Assembly (NCBI GenBank): GCA_027036135.1
Contig: JALVSY010000007.1
Coordinates: 624,880-688,879, forward strand
Length of the DNA stretch: 64,000 nucleotides
Direction: 5' to 3'
Source of the DNA: Pyrodictiaceae archaeon
GTDB lineage: Archaea; Thermoproteota; Thermoprotei_A; Sulfolobales; Pyrodictiaceae
Positions 1-10,054 of the stretch are shown piece by piece. Below the pieces are notes generated by a model. The model ran no database searches. It had not been told where the DNA came from and saw only the letters and a program-made list of their open reading frames with translations. Positions within the stretch are counted from its first letter, which is position 1; each line of letters begins with the position of its first letter. The position numbers and the translations under genes were made by a program.

Positions 1-79
1 TGCTTCTAGCCGCTCCTCTTTGTGTCTCTAGCCGCTTAGCCTCTCCATGCGTACTCTATTATTAATCATTAATCCCGGT

Positions 80-1702
80 CTACTTTCTCTTCGCAACTAG
101 TATCGCTGCTACTATTATCACTATAGCGGCTATTATCGAGCCCACTACTATGCCGCTAGCCTTCTTGGCGCCCTGCTTTGTCGTAGTTGCTCCTGTCGCC
201 GTTGTTGCGGATGTGGATGAGGTTGTTGCACTAGTTTTCGTCCCTGTTGCCTGCGCCGTGGTTGTTGTGCTCGTTGTACTTGTTGTCTTTGTCCGCGTCG
301 TTGTGGATAACGGGCTAGTAGTTTTGGTTATCCTTGGCATCGTGGTAGATGGTGGCGCTAGCTGTTTTATCTCGACTTTTAGTGCTGGTAGCTCGGAGAT
401 CGTTGCCACCGTCTTGGATACCTTTACGTTGCTAGTTGCTGGTTCTATCTCAACCATGTTTGGTACTAGGTTCTCTGCTCCAGGGAGTACTGGTTCGAGT
501 CTTTTTAGCTGGCTTCTTAGCTGGACTAGCTGGGCTGAGAGCAGAGTAAGCATCTTCTCAGCATCGGTTGACGGGTTACCGCTACTAGGCGTTATTCTCT
601 GCCTAGGTCCCTCGTAGTAAACATCTATCACTACCTTGTCGCCACTGGTATAGATGTGTACCTCTGCCTCGGACTTTGTGGGCGGCACTGCTACTACTGG
701 CAGGCTTGGCTGCTCCGCTCTAGTCATGGAGCTTACTAGGAGTATTTGTAATAGTTGCTGGTTCCCTGTCGCCTGCGCTATTCTCCGCATTAGTGCCGTT
801 ACTAGCTCGTTCACTAGAGGGGCTGCCTCCTTGTAGACTTTCTCTGCCTTGGCTATATCCCCTTTGGTCTTGCTGTCATAGCTTAGCGTGAAAGCTATCT
901 TTGTCTTTGTTGTCTCGGCTTTAAGTACCAGCTCGGTCTCGGACTTTATGCTCAGCCTTGTCTCGAGGAGCTTCTTGAGCTTAGCTGCATCCGCGGAGGG
1001 CATACCAGCCGCTACGGCGTCCTCTAGCATCTTGTCGATATCTATTACACCGCTTACAGTTATCTTTGTTTTTCTACCCTCCTCTAGCATTGCTCCAATT
1101 GACTTGATCTCTACGAAGTCAATTCCCTTTGCCGCTAGCTCCTTGTTTATCTTGTCGACGCTAGGCACCTTACTAGTAGTGGTCTCGCTAGGCTTGACCC
1201 CCTTTGCCTCAAGCTCTAGGTGGAACAGTGCCTTAGAAGAGTTCGTAGCCCTTATAGAGGCGTCATCGATCTTAATCGTTACCTCGCTTGTCTCGTTACT
1301 AAACATTATCGTGCCGCTTAGCTCTGCTACAACATTGGTGTCTTTCTGGCTGGTCTTAGCCTTTATATCCACGAATAGTTTGCTATTGCTCGTGTTCAGG
1401 CTCGGAGACTCAATTGTGCCGCTTAGCTCTGCTTTACTAGAGCTACTCGTGTTCTCGTAGCTGCTCCTATAGTCAAGGCTAATATCTATCTTTGAGTTAT
1501 TGAGGGAGCCTGGCGGTAGAGCTATAGAGGCCTTGAGAACGTATATTGGCTTAACAGAGCCGTCAGGATAGACTTTGAGCTTTAGCTCCGACTTCTCTAT
1601 GTTGAAGCTTAGCCCGGTGACTTGCTGAGCGGCCACGCTCTGAGCGATGAGCGGCAAGAGGAATAGTACCAGCACGGATAAGCCTAGGACTCTGCGCGTC
1701 AT
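80..1702 (-). CDS. Secreted, membrane-anchored Thr-rich surface protein of unknown function
   Basis: About 540 residues. The N-terminus is a signal peptide (basic MTRR, then a run of Leu/Val ending near AQS-VAA). A long beta-rich ectodomain with many Ser/Thr and Asn-X-Ser/Thr sites follows, then a Thr/Ser-rich stalk of about 50 residues, and finally one transmembrane helix with a KRK cytoplasmic tail. That architecture is a stalked cell-surface protein, probably attached to the S-layer or envelope. No catalytic motif is visible. The frame is open to 1750, but a strong TATA box at about 1751-1769 would place transcription start near 1730-1735, so I prefer the ATG at 1702, where the signal peptide begins; ATG 1729 is also possible. 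Confidence 0.75.
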   Translation of the reverse strand: MTRRVLGLSVLVLFLLPLIAQSVAAQQVTGLSFNIEKSELKLKVYPDGSVKPIYVLKASIALPPGSLNNSKIDISLDYRSSYENTSSSSKAELSGTIESPSLNTSNSKLFVDIKAKTSQKDTNVVAELSGTIMFSNETSEVTIKIDDASIRATNSSKALFHLELEAKGVKPSETTTSKVPSVDKINKELAAKGIDFVEIKSIGAMLEEGRKTKITVSGVIDIDKMLEDAVAAGMPSADAAKLKKLLETRLSIKSETELVLKAETTKTKIAFTLSYDSKTKGDIAKAEKVYKEAAPLVNELVTALMRRIAQATGNQQLLQILLVSSMTRAEQPSLPVVAVPPTKSEAEVHIYTSGDKVVIDVYYEGPRQRITPSSGNPSTDAEKMLTLLSAQLVQLRSQLKRLEPVLPGAENLVPNMVEIEPATSNVKVSKTVATISELPALKVEIKQLAPPSTTMPRITKTTSPLSTTTRTKTTSTTSTTTTAQATGTKTSATTSSTSATTATGATTTKQGAKKASGIVVGSIIAAIVIIVAAILVAKRK

Positions 1703-1750
1703 AACCAAACCTAACCCCACTACTCTCATACAGCTAGGAATAAACAACAC

Positions 1751-1769
1751 AGTATTATATCTATATAAT
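1751..1769 (-). promoter_or_regulatory. TATA box of the surface-protein gene
   Basis: The AT-only stretch TATATAGATATAATA on the minus strand lies about 55-65 bases upstream of the preferred ATG at 1702. It is the only such element between this gene and its divergent neighbour. The distance implies a short leader of about 30 bases. Confidence 0.55.
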
Positions 1770-1870
1770 GTTCTTCGGCGCAGAGCTTATCGTCTACCCT
1801 TCTTTAAGGGAGTATCGCTAGGCCCTTAGAGCCCCGGAGCCCATATACTAGCCTAGAGGGCTGGGAAGAG

Positions 1871-2137
1871 TTGCCGCGCATACCCGCCAAGAGCTATGAG
1901 TGCGAGGAACCACCCTGCCTACACGTAGTTGTTGATTATCCTCGCAAGCTCTTCGCAGTCTTTCTCGAGACTAGTGACGGCGAGGTAGTCTACGTTCCCT
2001 TTGAGAGACTTGAGAAGGCTTACAGGGAGGCCTCGGGGCTGGCTCGTCGTCACTTCCGGGAGGCAAGGGGCGAGGAGATTGATAGGCTTGCCCAGGAGTT
2101 CTTAGAAGCAGAGCCAGTAGAGGATGAGGAGTCTTGA
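1871..2137 (+). CDS. Small hypothetical protein coupled to a Nudix hydrolase
   Basis: 88 residues from a TTG start preceded by a purine-rich GGGAAGAG. I do not recognise the family. The N-terminal half looks like a small beta sheet (HVVVDYP, LFAVFLE, EVVYVPF) and the C-terminal half is a charged amphipathic helix ending in a very acidic tail. Two Cys lie in CEEPPC near residues 11-16. It overlaps the next gene by four bases (TTGA), so the two are almost certainly co-translated. Confidence 0.7.
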   Translation: MPRIPAKSYECEEPPCLHVVVDYPRKLFAVFLETSDGEVVYVPFERLEKAYREASGLARRHFREARGEEIDRLAQEFLEAEPVEDEES

Positions 2138-2613
2138 AGCCACGGGGACCCGTCCTCGGTGTTGGCGCACTCGTGGTACGCGGTAGCGGGGAAAACCTAG
2201 AGATCCTCCTAGTGAGGCGCCGTTACCCGCCATTCGAGGGCATGTGGAGCATACCCGGCGGGCATGTTGAGCCCGGGGAGCCGCTGCTAGAGGCTGCTAG
2301 GAGAGAGCTAAGGGAGGAGACAGGCATCGAGGCGGAGCCAAAGGGGATAATCCATGTACATGAGCTAGTGGCGGAGGGGCATAATGGCCTCACTCACTAC
2401 GTTCTAGTAGATGTACTAATGGAGTACAATGGGGGCGAGCCACGCGCAGCAAGTGACGCGGCCGAGGCACGCTTCGTTCCTTATCAGGAGGCTCTTGGCC
2501 TAGAACTTACTCCTAGTGCTAGACAGTTCCTCGAGAACCTGCCCAGCATATTAAAGAAAAAGTGCTTACTAAAACCAATGAGGTACGAGGAGAGCCTAGG
2601 GCCTTACTCCTAG
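2134..2613 (+). CDS. Nudix hydrolase (MutT/ADP-ribose pyrophosphatase-like)
   Basis: 159 residues from a TTG start that overlaps the preceding stop. The full Nudix box is present at about residues 42-64 (GGHVEPGE, then REL-REETGI), supplying the metal-binding glutamates that hydrolyse a nucleoside diphosphate linked to another moiety. The core beta-grasp strands precede it (GVGALVVRG) and PFEGMWSIPGG is typical of the MutT/ADP-ribose branch. Substrate cannot be assigned from sequence. Its last 18 bases overlap the 3' end of the convergent ileS gene. Confidence 0.88.
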   Translation: MKPRGPVLGVGALVVRGSGENLEILLVRRRYPPFEGMWSIPGGHVEPGEPLLEAARRELREETGIEAEPKGIIHVHELVAEGHNGLTHYVLVDVLMEYNGGEPRAASDAAEARFVPYQEALGLELTPSARQFLENLPSILKKKCLLKPMRYEESLGPYS

Positions 2614-5575
2614 TGCTAGCTCGTTACCCTCTACCTTCCACTTCTTGGCGCCCTCGGGAACGGTGTCAACAAGTCTTAGTTCCCGAACCCTTACTTCTCT
2701 CTTTATGAACTCAGCGTGCTTCTCAACAGCCTCTCTCAAGTCGCCAGTAGCGTAGACTAGTAGCTTAGCCGCCACGTGGTCTACTGGGAGGTCTAGCTCC
2801 TTTCTCAACACCTGTGCTCTCCTAACTACTTCTCTTGCTAGGCCCTCTAGCAGGGTCTCCCGGTCAAGCTCCATGTCAACGAGTATCTTCATGTCGTCGG
2901 TCTCCACGACTAGTGCCTTACTAGCCCACTCGGGCTCCTTGCTTAGCACCTCCACGTTCTTTATGTTAGCGAACCTTGCTAGCACGTGGCTAGCCTCATT
3001 AATTGTTTCCACTAGCTCGTTGTTCTTGGCGATTATCGCTGCTCTCCTTAGGGGCCATCTCCTCTTAAGCCTCTTCTCGCTACGAGCTGCTAGCACCTTC
3101 TCAGCGGCCTCCAGGAACTCCTCTACAACCCTATGGGTCTTCTCGTCTAAGAGATCGCTGGGAACCACGGGCCATGGCTGGAGATGAACCGTCTCTGGCT
3201 CCTCGGGCTCGTACTTCTTCACGAATGCCTGGTAGAGGTACTCCGTTATGAACGGGGTAACCGGGGCCATCATGGCTAGGGTGTTCTTGAGCACGTAGTA
3301 GAGCGTGGCGTATGCAGCGTCCTTGCTCTTGGTCATCTCTTCTTCCCAGACCCTTGGCCTTATCAATGGTATGTAGCGGTGGCTTACCTGCTCTACCACG
3401 AAGTCAACTATTGCTTGGACTGCTTGGTGCATGTTATCGCTCTCTATAGCGTCGCTAACGGTTCTCAGGGCCTCGTGGAGCCGGTAGATTATCCACTTAT
3501 CCTCTGGTGCTAGTGCCGTGCTGCTTGGCGGCTTGGGTCTCCACTTGTCTAGCTCCATGTAGGTGTCTGCGAACTTCACGGTGTTCCATAGTATGTTGAG
3601 GTAGCCCTGGTACCTCTTCACCTCGTCTGGGTCAAAGTTGATGCTATCCCAGGGCGCGCGGCTCATAAGGAATATCCTCATTGGGTCGGCTCCGTTCTTC
3701 TCCATCCACTCGAGGGCCCATATGACGTTGCCCTTGCTCTTGCTCATCTTCTTCCCATACTTGTCGAGGACATGGCCCTGGAGCAGCACTTCTCGGTAGG
3801 GCTTCTCCCCGTACCAAATCGTGCTTGTAGTTAGCAGGGTGTAGAACCAGCCACGGGTCTGGTCAGCTGCCTCCGTTATCCACTTGTAGGGGAACAGCTT
3901 CTCCCATAAGTGTAGCCAGTTGTACTGGGCAAGGGAAGCAGTGTGCGCTACGCCGCTGTCCATCCATACATCGACTACGAATGGCTCCCTCTTCATTACT
4001 CCTCCGCACTTAGGGCACCGGAGCTCGACACGGTCTATGCCTGGGCGGTGTGGGTCGTTAGGGACCTTTGAGGGATCGGTGGCGAGTTTCTTTAGCTCCT
4101 CGAGGCTCCCTACAACTACTACGTGGCCACAGCTAGTGCACTTCCACACGGGTAGCGGGGTGCCCCAGTACCTTTCCCTGCTAATACACCAGTCCTTGGC
4201 GTTCTCTACCCAGTCTCCCATCCTCTTAGCAGCCCAGCTAGGAGCCCACCTCATCGAGTAGACGTGTTTGCTCATCTCCCTGCGTATCTCGTCGCTTATC
4301 CTTATGAACCATTGGCGGGAGGCGTAGTAGAAGAGCCTTGTGCCACAGCGCCAGCAGAACGGGTACTCGTGGCGATAAGTACCAGCATGCACCAGTAGCC
4401 CCTTGGAGCGCAGCACCTCTATTACCTTGTCGTTGGCCTTCTCGAACCAGAGGCCCTTGAACACGCCTGCCTCGTCGCTGAAGTAGCCGTCCTCGCGTAG
4501 CGGGGTATAGACCTCTACACCCGTTTTCTGTGCTAGCTCGAAGTCCTCGGGGCCGTGAGCCGGTGCTGCGTGGACTATCCCAGTACCCTCCTCCATTGTG
4601 ACCCATTCAGCCGCGTAGACTGTGTGGTAGGGCTTCTCGTCGTGTCCTTGGTGGTACGGCACCTCCTCTAGCAATGGGTGCCTGTAACGGAGCCCCTCCA
4701 GCTCCCGGCCCCTAATCTTCTCAACGACACTGTATTTCTCGAGACCGACGTCCTTGGCGAAGGCTTCTAGCCTCTTCTCAGCCACTATCCACTTCTCGCC
4801 ACCAACATCTATGACCATGTAGTCCTCGTCTGGATGGACAGCAGCCATCTCATTAGCTATTATTGTCCACGGCGTAGTAGTCCACGCCACGAGGTACGTG
4901 CCTGGCTTATCCAGCAGGGGTAGCTTGAAGTAGACGCTCGGATCATCAACCTCCTCATAGCCCTGTGCTACCTCGTGGCTGCTAAGCGCTGTGCCGCACC
5001 GAGGACAGCGAGGCACTACGCGGCGGCCTTCGTAGAGGAGTCCTCTCTCATGAGCCCGTTTTATGAAGCTCCAAACAGTCTCTATGTAGCGTGGATGCCT
5101 CGTCTGGTAAGCGTGCTCGTAGTCTAGCCAGAGCCCCAGCCTCTTACTGGCCTTCTCCCAGTGCTCTATGTAGTAGTCGACGAGCTTCTTACACTCCTCT
5201 ATGAAGCGCTCGACACCGTACTTCTCTATGTCCCTCTTGGTCTTGAACCCCAGCTTCTTCTCAACCTCGAGCTCTACGGGGAGACCCTGGGTATCCCAGC
5301 CAGCCTGGTCCCAGACACGGTAGCCCTTCATCCTAGCGTAGCGCAGCTTAACGTCCTTGAGGGTTCTCCCCCTTGCATGGCCTACGTGCATAAAGCCATT
5401 AGCTGTAGGAGGTCCCTCGAGGAAAGCGAATACGGGTTTATCCCTTCTCTCGTCCCAGGTCCTTTTCTTGACGAGCTCGTATACCTTGTTCTTTTCCCAG
5501 AACTCCAGAACCCAGTTCTCAACGTCTAGTGGCCTGTAGCTACGCCCAAGCCTTGGCCGCGCGAATAATAGTCAT
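2596..5575 (-). CDS. ileS: Isoleucyl-tRNA synthetase; 5' end lacks an in-frame start codon
   Basis: Charges tRNA-Ile with isoleucine. Class I signatures are intact: HVGH (the HIGH motif), the CP1 editing domain with TTTPWT, the zinc-knuckle CxxC pairs, WCISRERYWG and KMSKSKGN. From the first ATG (5391) the protein would start exactly at the HIGH motif, losing about 50 essential residues. Upstream codons in the same frame clearly encode the missing N-terminus (YRPLDVENWVLEFWEKNKVY, then LEGPPTANGF). That frame is open to 5571, yet holds no ATG, GTG or TTG before a TGA. An ATG at 5575 sits one base out of frame. A frameshift near 5557-5571, a sequence error or an unusual start is needed. Total length is about 990 residues, near the archaeal norm. 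Confidence 0.93.
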
Positions 5576-5605
5576 CACCGAGGACTAGGCAAGAGCCTGG
5601 GTCTC

Positions 5606-5616
5606 TATTAAAGCTT
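5606..5616 (-). promoter_or_regulatory. Putative TATA box of ileS
   Basis: The minus strand reads AAGCTTTAATAG here. A TATA centre near 5610 predicts transcription starting about 5583, just before the ATG at 5575. This supports initiation at or near that ATG rather than at the internal ATG 5391. Confidence 0.4.
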
Positions 5617-5646
5617 TAACTATTGCAGAAGGCTGTGCAGGGAAGC

Positions 5647-6771
5647 CTAGAGCTTGGAGTGTATTACGTAGCGGAAGATATGGTAACGAGCCAGCCCACC
5701 CTCAGGGCTTGTGGGGTAAAACCTTGCTTCAACAACACCGCGTACATTGCTGACAACTAGTCTCTCTATCTCCTCGAGGACATGCTTATTCATGGATACA
5801 TCAACGAAACTCTGTACATAGAAATAGATTGGCGCTGGCTCTACAGGCTCTACTGGCGTCTCTATACGTGACGACCAGAGGTCGCCACGCCTTGCTAGAG
5901 CTAATGCCTCTCCCATTATGTGTGCACGTGACCTCCTATTAACAAATATGACCCAGGCACCCTCCAGCAACCTAATCGCTTCTCGTTCATCTTTGCAGAA
6001 CTTCTTTGAAGTGAGAAGCTTCTCCATGTGATCGCTTAGATTATTCCATGCAGGCTCTATGCCCTGCATAGAGGCCTTTAGGCCTACACTTGAGGCCTCG
6101 TAGCGACCAGTGCATATCGCATCAACATCCTCGTATAGCAAGTGCTTGTGCAATGTTCCGGAGGGATTGAATATGGTGAGCCTCTTTGCAGCAATGCTTA
6201 TCTCGCCGCTAGCAGCGCTGTTGAGTAGGGCGTCAGCGACTTTCTTGCCAATACCCATATCCTCTAGCTTATCCACGTACACTTTCCACTCATATATCTG
6301 GGAGGAGAGATGCCACTGCCTAATAAGATCCTCTAGTATCTCCTCTACCTCGTTCTTCTTCAGCTTGTTCACCTTAGCTAGTATCTTTACCGCTCTCTTT
6401 ACCTCCTTCTTATTATTGGGGTCGAACCTTACAGCTTGTAAGCACTTCTCGCATAGCGGTATAAACTTGTCGAAGATAGCTATGCCCCGTTCACGGGTAA
6501 CGACGTAGTCCCAGTACTCAGTTACATCTTTGACCTTCTTCCCACAGACCTCGCATCCACTTTTATACAGAGACTCTATATGTTTCCGCAGCTTCTCTAT
6601 CTCTTCGTTAGCGGTATTCTCATCTACTCCTGTGATACTGGCTGCAAGGAGGTAATCGAAGTACATAATATTAGCTAGCAATACGCCCCGCTCTATCAGG
6701 GGCTTGGGCACCAGTACTGGGCATAGTCTTCTCATTACTTCGCAGATACCAGCCCTCACTACTATCTTCAC
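5647..6771 (-). CDS. Unknown protein with a four-cysteine zinc site
   Basis: 374 residues from a GTG start. I do not recognise the family. Two CxxC pairs (CEVCGKK near residue 74 and CEKCL near residue 107) look like a zinc ribbon of the kind found in HNH-type or nucleic-acid-binding proteins, though no HNH histidines are evident. The region after it is helical and rich in Lys/Glu. The C-terminal 70 residues (PIYFYVQSFVD onward) look like a separate alpha-beta domain. The gene is monocistronic, 246 bases from sucD. A role in nucleic-acid handling is only a guess. Confidence 0.75.
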   Translation of the reverse strand: MKIVVRAGICEVMRRLCPVLVPKPLIERGVLLANIMYFDYLLAASITGVDENTANEEIEKLRKHIESLYKSGCEVCGKKVKDVTEYWDYVVTRERGIAIFDKFIPLCEKCLQAVRFDPNNKKEVKRAVKILAKVNKLKKNEVEEILEDLIRQWHLSSQIYEWKVYVDKLEDMGIGKKVADALLNSAASGEISIAAKRLTIFNPSGTLHKHLLYEDVDAICTGRYEASSVGLKASMQGIEPAWNNLSDHMEKLLTSKKFCKDEREAIRLLEGAWVIFVNRRSRAHIMGEALALARRGDLWSSRIETPVEPVEPAPIYFYVQSFVDVSMNKHVLEEIERLVVSNVRGVVEARFYPTSPEGGLARYHIFRYVIHSKL

Positions 6772-6819
6772 CTATGGCTTGGTGGAGTTGCTGTAATTCC
6801 ATCAGCGCTTCTTTCTGAT

Positions 6820-6830
6820 CTTTTATATAC
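6820..6830 (-). promoter_or_regulatory. TATA box upstream of the zinc-site protein gene
   Basis: The minus strand reads GTATATAAAA about 50 bases before the GTG at 6771. The rest of the 6772-7017 gap is AT-rich and shows no other gene. Confidence 0.45.
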
Positions 6831-7017
6831 TTCTATTGTTGCTTCTCTTACTCTGTCTAGGTAAGCCTTATTAGTACCCACTTCTAGTTCTGGATGAAGA
6901 ATAAGTTGATATATCTTGTGCCTCTTTAAATGCGTATAGAAAAGTATATAAGTATGGGTATTGGCTACAATAAACAGAGATATATGAAAAACAATAATAT
7001 ATATTCCTAATTGTGTT

Positions 7018-7896
7018 TCATAGTACCTCTTTTAGTAGTCTCGGTATATCGTATGGCATCTTGGCAACTGGTATACCTGCTTTGCGAAGCGCTTCTACCT
7101 TGTCCTGGTATGCCCCAGTACCCATAGATATTATCGCGCCGGCATGACCCATTCTCTTGCCCGGTGGGGCAGTCCTACCAGCAACGTAGGCTACTATTGG
7201 CTTGGTGAACCTGCCCTCGCGGTACATTGCGGCAACTCTTTCCTCCATGTCACCGCCTATCTCCCCTATCATCACGACTGCCTTGGTCTCGGGGTCTTTC
7301 TCCAGCATCTCTAGTGCCTCGACAAAGTCTAGGCCAACTATTGGGTCACCGCCAATACCTATTGCTACTGATTGTCCGATGCCCTCTCTTGTCATAGCTG
7401 CTGCTACTTCGTAGGTGAGTGTACCGCTCCTAGAGATTATTGCGACATTGCCTGGCTTGAAGGGTGATACTGGCATTATTCCTATCTTTATCCGCCCGGG
7501 CACTATTATGCCGGGGCAGTTTGGCCCTATTATCACTGTTCCCTTGGACTTGGCGTAGTTGACGAACCTCATCGTGTCGTGGACGGGTATATGCTCTGTT
7601 ATCACTACTACTAGTTTGAGCCCAGCATCTATCGCCTCATATACGGCATCTGGAGCGAACCGGGCAGGCACGAATACTATGCTGGCATCTGCTCCATGGT
7701 TCTTCACTGCCTCCTCAACGGTATCGTAGACGGGGACGCCGTGTACCTCTCTCCCGCCCTTACCAGGGGTTACGCCAGCAACTATCTTTGTGCCATAGTC
7801 TAGCATTAGCTTTGTATGGAAGCTTCCCTCCTTACCAGTTATACCTTGTACTATTACCCTTGTATCACGATCTATGAGTATAGCCATGGGGCTCAC
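7018..7896 (-). CDS. sucD: Succinyl-CoA synthetase, alpha subunit
   Basis: Carries CoA binding and the phosphohistidine step of succinyl-CoA + ADP + Pi to succinate + ATP + CoA. 292 residues, standard length. Visible are the Rossmann CoA-binding N-terminus ([12 protein letters not shown]), the GPNCPGI turn, and the catalytic histidine in GHAGAI near residue 251. It overlaps the upstream sucC stop by four bases, so the subunits are translationally coupled. In a crenarchaeon this serves an oxidative or reductive TCA pathway; the window does not say which. Confidence 0.95.
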   Translation of the reverse strand: MSPMAILIDRDTRVIVQGITGKEGSFHTKLMLDYGTKIVAGVTPGKGGREVHGVPVYDTVEEAVKNHGADASIVFVPARFAPDAVYEAIDAGLKLVVVITEHIPVHDTMRFVNYAKSKGTVIIGPNCPGIIVPGRIKIGIMPVSPFKPGNVAIISRSGTLTYEVAAAMTREGIGQSVAIGIGGDPIVGLDFVEALEMLEKDPETKAVVMIGEIGGDMEERVAAMYREGRFTKPIVAYVAGRTAPPGKRMGHAGAIISMGTGAYQDKVEALRKAGIPVAKMPYDIPRLLKEVL

Positions 7897-9038
7897 CTCT
7901 CTCGTGCAAGTTGTATAGCTTTGTCCGCGGCCTCTATGGGGTCTATGAAGGCCTCGAGGCCTGCTTCTCGCAAAATCCTTCGGCCTTCTTCCTCATTGGT
8001 TCCTGTGAGCCTTACAATTATGGGCTTCTTTTGCCCCACCTCCTTTATCGCTGCCACTATTCCTCTAGCTACCTCGTCGCACCTCGTTATGCCGCCGAAG
8101 ATGTTCATGAATATTACCTTTGCCTTGGGGAACTCATAGAGTATCTTTAGTGCCTCTTTCACACGCTCAGCTGACGCTCCTCCACCTATGTCGAGGAAGT
8201 TTGCCGGCTTTCCACCACGCTCGTAGACTAGGTCCATTGTGGCCATTGTGAGGCCTGCGCCGTTCCCGATGATTCCTACATCGCCGTCTAGCTCCACGAA
8301 GGCGAAGCCTAGGCGCTGTGCCTTGGCCTCTAGCTCTGTGTACTCACCTGTCTCGGCGGGGTCGCGCTTCGCTATCTCGGGGTGACGGAACAACGCGTTG
8401 TCGTCAATGATTATCTTTGCGTCAAGGGCTACGAGCCCGTCGCTGGTGACCGCTAAGGGGTTTATCTCGACAAGGTCGCCGTCATAGTCCACGAATATCT
8501 GGTACATAGCGAGCAGTATCCTCTCGAACACCTGGAGCCTCTTGCCGCTTAGCCCTAGCTTCTTACCGAGGCCGCGGGCCATGTATCCCCGCAGGCCTAT
8601 CCATGGATCAATATAGGTCCGGTGTATCTCCTCTGGCTTCTCCTTTGCAATCTCCTCTATATCAACACCGCCCAGTCTAGAGACGAGCACGACGGGGCGA
8701 CGATGAGCACGATCCATTGTTATGGATGCGTAGAGCTCGGCCTCGTGGGGAACAGCCTCCTCAACGAGCAAGATCTTGGGCAGGAGACCCTTTATCGGCT
8801 TATTGAATAGCTCCTCGGCTATCTTAGCAGCGTCCTCAACGGTTTTCGCTATCTTTATGCCACCGGCCTTGCCCCTACCGCCTACCAGGACTTGGCTCTT
8901 AATAGCGACTGGCGGCTCTATCTCATGCCTCTTTAACAACTCCTTTATGTCAGCGTCTCGTTCGAGGACAAAGCCGCGAGGAACCGGTATGCCATACTTA
9001 GCGAATATTCGTTTAGATTCATACTCGTAGAGCTTCAA
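7893..9038 (-). CDS. sucC: Succinyl-CoA synthetase (ADP-forming), beta subunit
   Basis: 381 residues with an N-terminal ATP-grasp domain ([14 protein letters not shown]) and a C-terminal Rossmann-like domain ([24 protein letters not shown]) that contacts the alpha subunit. It starts with TTG at 9038; the preceding bases show no clear Shine-Dalgarno sequence, so the message is probably leaderless. First gene of a two-gene operon with sucD. All conserved blocks are intact. Confidence 0.95.
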   Translation of the reverse strand: MKLYEYESKRIFAKYGIPVPRGFVLERDADIKELLKRHEIEPPVAIKSQVLVGGRGKAGGIKIAKTVEDAAKIAEELFNKPIKGLLPKILLVEEAVPHEAELYASITMDRAHRRPVVLVSRLGGVDIEEIAKEKPEEIHRTYIDPWIGLRGYMARGLGKKLGLSGKRLQVFERILLAMYQIFVDYDGDLVEINPLAVTSDGLVALDAKIIIDDNALFRHPEIAKRDPAETGEYTELEAKAQRLGFAFVELDGDVGIIGNGAGLTMATMDLVYERGGKPANFLDIGGGASAERVKEALKILYEFPKAKVIFMNIFGGITRCDEVARGIVAAIKEVGQKKPIIVRLTGTNEEEGRRILREAGLEAFIDPIEAADKAIQLARER

Positions 9039-9155
9039 GGAACAAAACCCACCTTACACGGGTTATCCATGAGCTACAAAAGGCCTTGGTAAAATAGAAA
9101 GTTTTTGCTAGAGGTAGTAAACTGGGTCTATTCGCGAGTAAAACCAATTTTGGTA

Positions 9156-9890
9156 TCACGAGGCTTGATTCTTATACGTCTGAGAAGCGTATACTTTCTC
9201 GCAGCTCTTCCATCCTAGTAGCACAAGGAGGCGTTGTACCTCCTTAACAGTGGCTTCTAGTTGCTCCATGGGCACCCTGGGTACACCAGCAGCCACTATT
9301 AGTACTCGTCTTGTAGTATCACGTATCATCGTGTAGCGGCTGTCCCGGTGCGGATAAAGGTGCATCACTACCCCACGAGAGTCAACCATTATGGGTACAC
9401 CGCTCTTTATTTTCTCCTCCCTGCCGCCTATCGGTAGGAATACCTCCTCTCCTCTAGAGAGCCTTATCTCGGCAGGAGGATGGAACGAGTCCATATCATA
9501 TATGCCGACAGGGACCATGTACTTTGCAGAGGCAATATTGCCAGCGTCCACGACGGGGTTTATACGCGGCCATCGTCCCCTCAGTGCTCTGCGTACAAGT
9601 GCTTCACTACTAGGCCTAGTCTTGGTCGGGTCAATTCCTATTCTCCAGTAGAAGTCCCTGTAGGCTCGTACAATTGGATCGTCTCGCAGTGATTCAAGGC
9701 TATATCTCTGCCTCAGGTATTGGAGTAGCTCCTCTACCTTACTGTCTAAGGCGCCTGGGTCCAGCTTGCTTACTGGCCTACCACAGGAAGCCGAGTACGC
9801 AACCATGATACCCATTTTAGCCGCGTCATCTCTTACTCGTAGAACTTTCTCTAAGCCGGTGCAAAGAGTGCTTAGACATTCCTCTCCCAA
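9156..9890 (-). CDS. Stand-alone B3/B4 domain protein (PheRS editing-domain relative)
   Basis: 244 residues. The core from about residue 70 (RDFYWRIGIDPTKTRPSSEA, then INPVVDAGNIASAKYMVPVG) matches the B3/4 fold that in phenylalanyl-tRNA synthetase beta subunits removes mischarged tyrosine. Here it is free-standing, without aminoacylation or tRNA-binding domains. Such proteins could act as trans-editing factors, but their substrate is not settled. The N-terminal 28 residues are poorly conserved in feel, and an internal ATG (Met27 or Met30) is a possible alternative start. Single gene with no operon partner. Confidence 0.8.
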   Translation of the reverse strand: MGEECLSTLCTGLEKVLRVRDDAAKMGIMVAYSASCGRPVSKLDPGALDSKVEELLQYLRQRYSLESLRDDPIVRAYRDFYWRIGIDPTKTRPSSEALVRRALRGRWPRINPVVDAGNIASAKYMVPVGIYDMDSFHPPAEIRLSRGEEVFLPIGGREEKIKSGVPIMVDSRGVVMHLYPHRDSRYTMIRDTTRRVLIVAAGVPRVPMEQLEATVKEVQRLLVLLGWKSCEKVYASQTYKNQAS

Positions 9891-10008
9891 GGCAGCGGGC
9901 CCGTGGGGAAGAAGAGCATGTATGGTGGGCTAAATGCATGCTTACTACAAGGAGGAACCAGTTTAACCCTGTGAAGGCTGGGAGAGGCAGATGATTAGAG
10001 GAAATGGT

Positions 10009-10054
10009 AAAAAAGGTATGGGTTTAGGGGCTCCTTAGCTATATGTGTAGCCCC
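10009..10054 (-). terminator. Hairpin plus T-run terminator of the 75-residue peptide gene
   Basis: Directly after the stop, the minus strand has GGGGCT and AGCCCC arms (10049-10054 and 10027-10032) around a 16-base loop, followed about 12 bases later by six T residues (10009-10014). It resembles an intrinsic terminator, which is unusual in this window, where most genes end in simple pyrimidine-rich tracts. Confidence 0.5.

Noticed and set aside
150-1460. Plus-strand ORFs opposite the surface protein
   Set aside because: Val/Ser-rich shadows of Thr-rich minus-strand coding.
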